Below, piece after piece: positions 5,787-9,843 of a DNA stretch of 9,843 nucleotides. The DNA is from Oscillospiraceae bacterium (GTDB taxonomy: Bacteria > Bacillota > Clostridia > Oscillospirales > UBA929). Positions within the stretch are counted from its first letter, which is position 1. Each line of letters starts with the position of its first letter. Position numbers and translations under genes: made by a program. The notes under the pieces are model-generated. The model had not been told where the DNA came from and did no database searches. It saw only the letters and a list, made by a program, of their open reading frames with translations. The stretch covers positions 1 to 9,843 of the forward strand of contig WRCJ01000058.1 of assembly GCA_009784085.1 (NCBI GenBank), read 5' to 3'.

Positions 5787-8700
5787 AAGAAAACATTGAC
5801 GATATTCATGGCGATGGCGATGATTTGCGCGATGCTATGCGCGATGATCGGATATGTCGCGCTGGCGGATTACGACAGTGGGACCTGGGACGGCCCCGCG
5901 CCGCCCGATATCGGGGCTTGGGCGGGGGATAACAATACTATCCAGATATCTGACGGCGCTACCGGGACGCTGACTGTGCCGGCGGCGCCGGGTCTTGTTG
6001 TCGACATCGAGGGCGACATAACGAACGCGACGGGGGGCATCACCCTCAACATCGGCGCGGGGGCGACCGTCCATTGGAACGCGGACCTGACGGGAAGCAC
6101 CAACAACTACCTGATCACCGCAACCGGGGGCGGCAAGCTTACGATCGCGGCGGCGCGTACCATCGTGAATGATGGGCGGGGCGGCGCCATGGAGGTTACG
6201 GGCGGGCTGGACATCGATGTGTACGGCACGATAGCGTCGGGCGGTACGGTAGCGTCCAGCGATACGGCGGGCAACGCCATGAGGATCTCCGGCAACGGCG
6301 GCGCCACCGTGAATGTGCATAGCGGCGGCGCCATAATAAGCAAGAATGGCAATAGCAACACGTCCCTATACATTGGCAGCAATGTCATGGGCGTGAACAT
6401 CAACGTAAACGGCGGGTCGGTCGTTTCCGAGGGTTCCGGGTACGCCATCTGCGACGGCACGTCCTTCACGACCGGATCGAGCAATGATACCATCATCACC
6501 GTTGACGCGGGGCAAGTCACGGCTGGATCCGCCTGCGCGATACGCTCGTCGGGCACGGATTCGAAAGTCGTGGTCAACGGCGGCGTGGTGTCCAACGCGG
6601 CGGGCAACAACGCCAACCCGACGATCTATATGAACGCCGGCACCCGGAGTTCCCCCGTAGGCCCCGCGGATGTCAACGTCACCGTCGCCGACAGCGGCAA
6701 GGTCGAATCCACGTCGTCCGCCGGATACGCCGTGCAGACGGTCGGTAGCGTCGAGGTCAGCGGGAGCGGCGAGATCGTCGCCGGCGGCGACGCGGCCGGT
6801 AGCGGCCGCGCGGTAAACCTTGTCGGGATGTATTCCCGCGCCGTTGTCAGCGGAACCGGCTGGGTACATACGACGGGCTCCGGCACGGCCATCAGCACCG
6901 CGACCACCGACACCGGATCGGTGCGATACGCCTCCGTGGAGGTGCTAGGCGGGCGGGTTTCCTCCGAAAGCGGCCAGGCGATAAACGTCACCGGTAGCGA
7001 CGCCAAGGTCACCGTCAGCGGTGGGGTGGTTTCCTCCGCCACGAACCACGCGATCAACGCCGGCGGCGCCAACGCAGAGATCGAGGTCAGCGGGAAGGCC
7101 GAGATCGCCGCCGTGTCCGGCAACGCCATCAATACCGTCGCCGCCGCCACGAACGCCTCTATCACCGTGAGCGGAGACGCGAAGGTCCATGCCGTGACCG
7201 GGCGCGCCATCCAGGCCCTCGGCACGGGTTCCTCCGTCACCGTGAGCGGCAACAGCCAGGTATGGGTCTTTACGGAGGGCAACGCCATCCGATCGAGCGG
7301 GCGGGTCACGTTGCTGGGCGGCTTTATCTTCGCGTATGGGCCGACCGCCAAGAGGACGTTCCCCGACGGGCGGGTGGTCACGTATGTGGACGCGGCGAAA
7401 GTCATCAGCGCCGCCACGCTGGCGCCCATTGCCGGGGGTACGCCCGTGCTCGTCGTCGCGTGGGACGCGGACAATGGCAAGAGGCTGTATCCCGAAGGAA
7501 GCTCGTTGACGAACAACGCGGATTTGGGCAACACGCTCAACGGCAGCAGCAGCAATTATTGGTGGGAAGATGACGGCGGCGCCGGCGGGATTAAATATTC
7601 CCTCTCTACCCTCAATGGTTTCTTCCCCCTCCCCGGCGTGGCGATCGTGGACGATTTCAGCCTGAAACTCGATACCGACGCCGGCACGCTCGAGACAATT
7701 GCCGTCCCCCCGCAGGATGCGTACGGGCAATATACCGCGGAGGAGACTCCCTGGAATTGGCGAATCACGGGGGATACCCTCAAGCTTGATGACTTCCATT
7801 GGTCGCCTTCGTTGCCTATTTCCCTGGAGATAGCAAGCAACAACGTGACCATAGAGCTTGTGGACGGTAACGACAGTTCCTTTGTCTCGGCCTTTTCCTC
7901 CACGGCCAACCATATCGCCTTGCCCACGGAGAATTCCTATGGCATTAACTCGACCGGTGGCAGTGTCACCATCACGGGTGACGGCACGCTCACGGCCACG
8001 GGCGGCAATGTGCGATACGCCGGCATTTCCGCGGGGATAATCGCCGCTAGCGCCACTGTGGCGGGCGGGACACTGGACGCCGCCGGCGGCGTTTCCGCAG
8101 CCAGAACGGCGGGCATCATCGCCAACTCGATCCGGTTGACCGGCGGCACGCTCATCGCCACCGGCGGCGCCGGCAGCGTGGCCAACGGCGCGACCGAACC
8201 CGGGCTTAGCTTTGGCGTGGACTGCCCCGATTTTCAAATGACCGGCGGCGTGCTGATTGCCAGCGGCTATACCGGCGCGTTTCGCGTGGCGCCTGAAGAT
8301 CTGCCCGCCGCCTATATCTATTGGGTAGACGATGCGCCTCCCGTGTTTTATTCCGAAGGCGGGGGGGGAGCTCCCTATGTGTTCAATGCGGCGCACAAGT
8401 ATGTCAAGATCGTCGCCATCGACGATGTGGCCGATTTTGTATACGCGGATATACGCGACGCGATAGTAAGCGGCAAAAAATACGAACAATTGACGGTGCA
8501 AACGGCGACGATCCAGTTGCACGGCATTACCGCGAACATACCGCCAGGAGGATGCGACGCCGGCGGGTGGTTCGCCAGGAAGCCAGACGGCGTCACTGTC
8601 CGGGCGGAATCCATCGATGGGGGCAGGGCCATCAGGCTTACCTTTAGCGGCGCGCCCCTGGACATCCTGTCCGCCGCGTTCGAGATTGCCATCCCCGTAG

Positions 8701-9467
8701 TTTGGCTCGCCAGGGCCCAAGCCAATCCCCTTGTCGTGGCGTTCAACCAAAACGCCCGTTTTGCCATCGGCGAGGCGGCCCTATACGCATTGACGATCCG
8801 CGCCGGGGCGGGGGGCGCCGTTTCCGGGACAGACAGCGGGGAATACTATCCGGGCACCGGGATTGAGGGCATCGCGACAGCGAACAACGGCTACGTTTTT
8901 ACTGGCTGGTCTGTGACAGGCGCAACGATACCAGGCGGAACCGGCGCGGACCGCGCGACCTTCGACATGCCCGCCAACGCCGTGACGCTGACGGCGAACT
9001 TCACGTCGACGGCACAGCCGCCCGGGGAGACAACGCCGCCACCCGACGGCACGGAGACACCGCCGCCCGACGGCACGGCGACGCCACCCGGGGATGCGAC
9101 GCCGACGCCCGGGGATACGACGACGCCGCCCGGGGATACGTCGCCGACGCCCAACACGACGAAACCGCCTGGTTCACCCAATCCACCGGGTTCGACGAAT
9201 CCGCCGGATCCGCCAGATCCGAAGAATTCGACGAAACCGCCCAACCCACCGGATCCGCCTCCGGCCTCCGGTAATCCTAATCATCCCGCCGACCCCACGG
9301 CTCCCGCAGGGTCGACCAACGGAAGGGCCACGACGGATCCGGCGCATCCCGATCCCCCGCGCACGGGCGACGAGGGTGGCGACGGCATCATCTGGTGGGT
9401 CATGCTGGCGGCCTCCGCGCTGGCGATATTGATCACCCACGTGCGGCGCCGTTTCCACCGCGCGTGA
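5769..9467 (+). CDS. Large wall-anchored beta-solenoid surface protein, possible adhesin
   Basis: The 1232-residue product has the layout of a Gram-positive surface protein. Residues 1-33 are a signal peptide: basic start, hydrophobic core, cleavage probably after ALA. About 60-520 is a beta-solenoid. Its coils follow the pattern V-x-V-S-G..., then G-x-A-I, and begin at about 328, 358, 390, 414, 438, 465, 490 and 513. About 530-690 is non-repetitive. About 690-850 is a second Gly/Thr-rich beta-repeat stretch (SVTITGDGTLTATGG and similar). About 1007-1080 matches the divergent InlB B-repeat / Flg_new_2 type, with NGYVFTGW and FDMPANAVTLTANF. A Pro/Thr/Asp-rich linker spans about 1081-1194. The end is PPRTGD (1196-1201), a membrane helix (about 1207-1225) and RRRFHRA, a sortase sorting signal with Pro in place of Leu. 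No enzymatic motif is visible. Binding to host, surface or polysaccharide is inference. It starts 34 bases after atpC with no terminator or promoter seen between. G8 at 8361-8368 is a possible slippage site. Confidence 0.85.
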   Translation: MKTRKMKKTLTIFMAMAMICAMLCAMIGYVALADYDSGTWDGPAPPDIGAWAGDNNTIQISDGATGTLTVPAAPGLVVDIEGDITNATGGITLNIGAGATVHWNADLTGSTNNYLITATGGGKLTIAAARTIVNDGRGGAMEVTGGLDIDVYGTIASGGTVASSDTAGNAMRISGNGGATVNVHSGGAIISKNGNSNTSLYIGSNVMGVNINVNGGSVVSEGSGYAICDGTSFTTGSSNDTIITVDAGQVTAGSACAIRSSGTDSKVVVNGGVVSNAAGNNANPTIYMNAGTRSSPVGPADVNVTVADSGKVESTSSAGYAVQTVGSVEVSGSGEIVAGGDAAGSGRAVNLVGMYSRAVVSGTGWVHTTGSGTAISTATTDTGSVRYASVEVLGGRVSSESGQAINVTGSDAKVTVSGGVVSSATNHAINAGGANAEIEVSGKAEIAAVSGNAINTVAAATNASITVSGDAKVHAVTGRAIQALGTGSSVTVSGNSQVWVFTEGNAIRSSGRVTLLGGFIFAYGPTAKRTFPDGRVVTYVDAAKVISAATLAPIAGGTPVLVVAWDADNGKRLYPEGSSLTNNADLGNTLNGSSSNYWWEDDGGAGGIKYSLSTLNGFFPLPGVAIVDDFSLKLDTDAGTLETIAVPPQDAYGQYTAEETPWNWRITGDTLKLDDFHWSPSLPISLEIASNNVTIELVDGNDSSFVSAFSSTANHIALPTENSYGINSTGGSVTITGDGTLTATGGNVRYAGISAGIIAASATVAGGTLDAAGGVSAARTAGIIANSIRLTGGTLIATGGAGSVANGATEPGLSFGVDCPDFQMTGGVLIASGYTGAFRVAPEDLPAAYIYWVDDAPPVFYSEGGGGAPYVFNAAHKYVKIVAIDDVADFVYADIRDAIVSGKKYEQLTVQTATIQLHGITANIPPGGCDAGGWFARKPDGVTVRAESIDGGRAIRLTFSGAPLDILSAAFEIAIPVVWLARAQANPLVVAFNQNARFAIGEAALYALTIRAGAGGAVSGTDSGEYYPGTGIEGIATANNGYVFTGWSVTGATIPGGTGADRATFDMPANAVTLTANFTSTAQPPGETTPPPDGTETPPPDGTATPPGDATPTPGDTTTPPGDTSPTPNTTKPPGSPNPPGSTNPPDPPDPKNSTKPPNPPDPPPASGNPNHPADPTAPAGSTNGRATTDPAHPDPPRTGDEGGDGIIWWVMLAASALAILITHVRRRFHRA
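6750..7320 (+). repeat. Coding repeats of the beta-solenoid (about 69-96 bp units)
   Basis: Degenerate in-frame units encode the V-x-V-S-G coil pattern, starting near 6750, 6840, 6936, 7008, 7080, 7161, 7236 and 7305. This corresponds to 23-32 residues per coil. DNA similarity is clearest between 6753 and 7083, where GAGGTCAGCGGGA recurs followed by a closely matching stretch coding GEI/AEI. The rest is conserved mostly at protein level, so the array is old or diversified rather than recently expanded. Confidence 0.75.
9012..9350 (+). repeat. Pro/Thr/Asp-rich linker coding repeats
   Basis: Low-complexity in-frame sequence encodes motifs such as PPPDGTETPPPDGTATPPGD, then PTPGDTTTPPGDT, then NPPGSTNPPDPPDP. 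At DNA level CCGCCCGACGGCACGG and CGCCCGGGGATACG each recur with little change. Such linkers carry a surface protein through the peptidoglycan and commonly vary in length between strains. The segment joins the InlB-type repeat to the sorting signal. Confidence 0.85.
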
Positions 9468-9503
9468 CCAACGTACGGGCGGCAGCGGGACGGGCGTGAC
9501 CAC

Positions 9504-9531
9504 CGTTTCCGTATGGGCGTTTCCGTACGGG
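9504..9531 (+). repeat. 14-bp tandem duplication downstream of the surface gene
   Basis: CGTTTCCGTATGGG (9504-9517) is followed directly by CGTTTCCGTACGGG (9518-9531), differing at one base. A partial third CGTTTCC lies at 9547-9553, beyond the hairpin stem. The second copy runs into the left arm of the terminator-like hairpin. Confidence 0.85.
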
Positions 9532-9555
9532 CGGCATCCTGCCGCCCGTTTCCTT
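9527..9555 (+). terminator. Probable Rho-independent terminator of the surface gene
   Basis: ACGGGCGGCA (9527-9536) and TGCCGCCCGT (9540-9549) form a perfect 10-bp, very GC-rich stem with loop TCC. TTTCCTT follows, a weak T-tract interrupted by two C. It lies 60 bases after the stop of the surface gene and is the first strong hairpin after atpC. If it works, the ATP synthase genes and the surface gene could share one transcript end. The same palindrome occurs reversed at 9723-9741, so it may be a repeat element that also terminates transcription. Confidence 0.6.
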
Positions 9556-9636
9556 CGTAGGGCGCGGCATCCCTGACGCGCCGCATGGGATGACGGTGCG
9601 TGGATCCTGAATGGCGATGGGTACGTGGATCCTGCG

Positions 9637-9656
9637 TTCTGCGACTTCGCGCAGAA
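9637..9656. repeat. Dispersed-repeat-like hairpin (REP-like)
   Basis: TTCTGCG (9637-9643) pairs perfectly with CGCAGAA (9650-9656) around the loop ACTTCG. Read on the minus strand with its flank, this is GTCATTCTGCGCGAAG and onward. That resembles the widespread intergenic repeat type, related to GTCATTCTGAGCGAAG, found in many copies in diverse bacterial genomes and often mistranslated into false proteins. Family membership is from memory of that type; copy number in this genome cannot be judged from one window. Confidence 0.55.
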
Positions 9657-9722
9657 TGACGATAGAAATTGAAGTAGGAGCGCAGGATGACGGGGTGGGG
9701 GATCGTTGGTGGATCGCCGTGT

Positions 9723-9741
9723 GGGCGGCAGGATGCCGCCC
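9723..9741 (-). repeat. Inverted copy of the terminator palindrome
   Basis: GGGCGGCAGGATGCCGCCC at 9723-9741 is the exact reverse complement of the 19 bases at 9529-9547. Each copy is an 8-bp stem with a three-base loop (TCC in the first, GGA here). The two copies face each other across about 175 bases. This copy ends eight bases before the -35 box of the promoter at 9750. It could act as a terminator for minus-strand transcription or insulate the downstream promoter, or simply be a repeat element. Confidence 0.8.
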
Positions 9742-9749
9742 GCGATCGT

Positions 9750-9778
9750 TTGACATCTCCTCCGGGGAACGGTATAAT
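9750..9778 (+). promoter_or_regulatory. Perfect consensus sigma-A (sigma-70) promoter
   Basis: TTGACA (9750-9755) and TATAAT (9773-9778) both match consensus at all six positions and are separated by exactly 17 bases, the optimum. Transcription should start near 9785 and run right, out of the window. This is the only strong promoter I see in the window and it serves the next gene, not those described here. A perfect constitutive promoter of this kind often drives a highly expressed or stable RNA gene or a housekeeping operon. Confidence 0.88.
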
Positions 9779-9824
9779 GGATTTGATATCCATGGGTCAA
9801 TCACGTTCTTTTCTGGGGGATCGG

Positions 9825-9843
9825 ATGATGATGATAAGAAGGA
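9825..9843 (+). CDS. Possible start of next gene, cut by window edge
   Basis: Three ATG codons in a row (9825, 9828, 9831) open a frame, MMMIRR, that is still open at the window end. GGGGGA (9815-9820) is a plausible Shine-Dalgarno sequence, four to ten bases away depending on the ATG. The stretch lies about 40 bases downstream of the predicted transcription start. The basic first residues would suit a signal peptide or membrane protein, but six codons cannot identify anything. Alternatively, AAGAAGGA at 9836-9843 is the ribosome binding site of a gene starting just beyond the edge. Confidence 0.35.

Larger units (their letters stand above)
9468..9749 (+). other. Intergenic region with no gene, built of short repeats and hairpins
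   Basis: No coding region is supported between the surface protein stop and the promoter at 9750. The 13-mer CGTACGGGCGGCA occurs at 9472-9484 and 9524-9536. CGTGGATCCTG occurs at 9599-9609 and 9624-9634. GGCGCG (9561-9566) can pair with CGCGCC (9577-9582), and CATCCC (9568-9573) with GGGATG (9587-9592). ATCCTGCG (9629-9636) is answered by its reverse complement at 9681-9688. The region resembles a patchwork of dispersed non-coding repeats. Minus-strand reading frames across it give peptides such as VILREVAERR, typical of translated intergenic repeats and not of genes. Confidence 0.7.

Noticed and set aside
6945..8750. 601-residue open frame on the minus strand inside the surface gene
   Set aside because: It is a shadow of the GC-rich, Gly/Ala-rich + strand gene. 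It has no family motif, no good start context, and the + strand frame has signal peptide, repeats and sorting signal.
9783..9800. Operator-like dyad TTGA...TCAA just after the promoter
   Set aside because: Only four outer pairs match and the centre does not, so it is within chance expectation.
9174..9804. Minus-strand frames in the 3' intergenic region (208, 170 and 123 residues)
   Set aside because: Their peptides come from palindromic non-coding repeats (for example VILREVAERR). There is no ribosome binding site or domain, and they overlap the surface gene.
9792..9843. CDS starting at ATG 9792
   Set aside because: It is open to the edge, but it lies only about seven bases after the predicted transcription start with no ribosome binding site. 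The ATG cluster at 9825-9833 fits better.

Overview
The window holds most of a bacterial F1Fo ATP synthase operon, then a very large cell-surface protein gene, then a short repeat-rich intergenic region ending in a promoter for a gene that runs off the right edge. All genes lie on the + strand. DNA is GC-rich. The surface protein has a Gram-positive layout: signal peptide, Pro/Thr-rich wall-spanning linker, LPxTG-like PPRTGD motif, one membrane helix and an Arg-rich tail. The gene order is the classic bacterial atp order. Together these suggest a high-GC, monoderm Bacillota (Clostridia-like) bacterium; nothing here fixes the genus.

Positions 5-5734 carry atpE (c), atpF (b), atpH (delta), atpA (alpha), atpG (gamma), atpD (beta) and atpC (epsilon). 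atpB (a), which normally precedes atpE, would lie left of the window, as would the operon promoter. The subunits look intact: both P-loops, the beta catalytic Glu, the alpha arginine finger, the c-ring carrier Glu and the epsilon IDxxRA motif are all present. The c subunit lacks the Gln and Ser/Thr ligands of Na+-type rings, so the enzyme is probably proton-coupled. A peculiarity is that several gene junctions carry different short tandem repeats: 12 bp at the atpF 3' end, 11 bp x6 before atpA, 10 bp x3 before atpD and 14 bp x2 across the atpD stop. In three of these the last unit supplies or merges with the ribosome binding site of the next gene.

Positions 5769-9467 encode a protein of about 1230 residues that starts only 34 bases after atpC, with no terminator or promoter visible between them. 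It has a signal peptide, a long beta-solenoid of 23-32 residue coils, a second Gly/Thr-rich beta-repeat region, an InlB-type (Flg_new_2-like) repeat, a Pro/Thr-rich linker and a sortase-type sorting signal. It is probably a wall-anchored adhesin or surface-display protein of unknown ligand, and may be read through from the ATP synthase operon.

Positions 9468-9843 contain no complete gene. They hold a 14-bp tandem duplication, a strong GC-rich hairpin (probable terminator), a dispersed-repeat-like hairpin, an exact reverse-complement copy of the terminator palindrome, and a perfect consensus sigma-A promoter (TTGACA, 17 bp, TATAAT). A possible start codon cluster with an SD-like sequence lies in the last 30 bases.

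I found no defence system, mobile element, CRISPR array, tRNA or rRNA. The observations most worth following are the junction repeats in the atp operon and the surface protein gene attached to its end.
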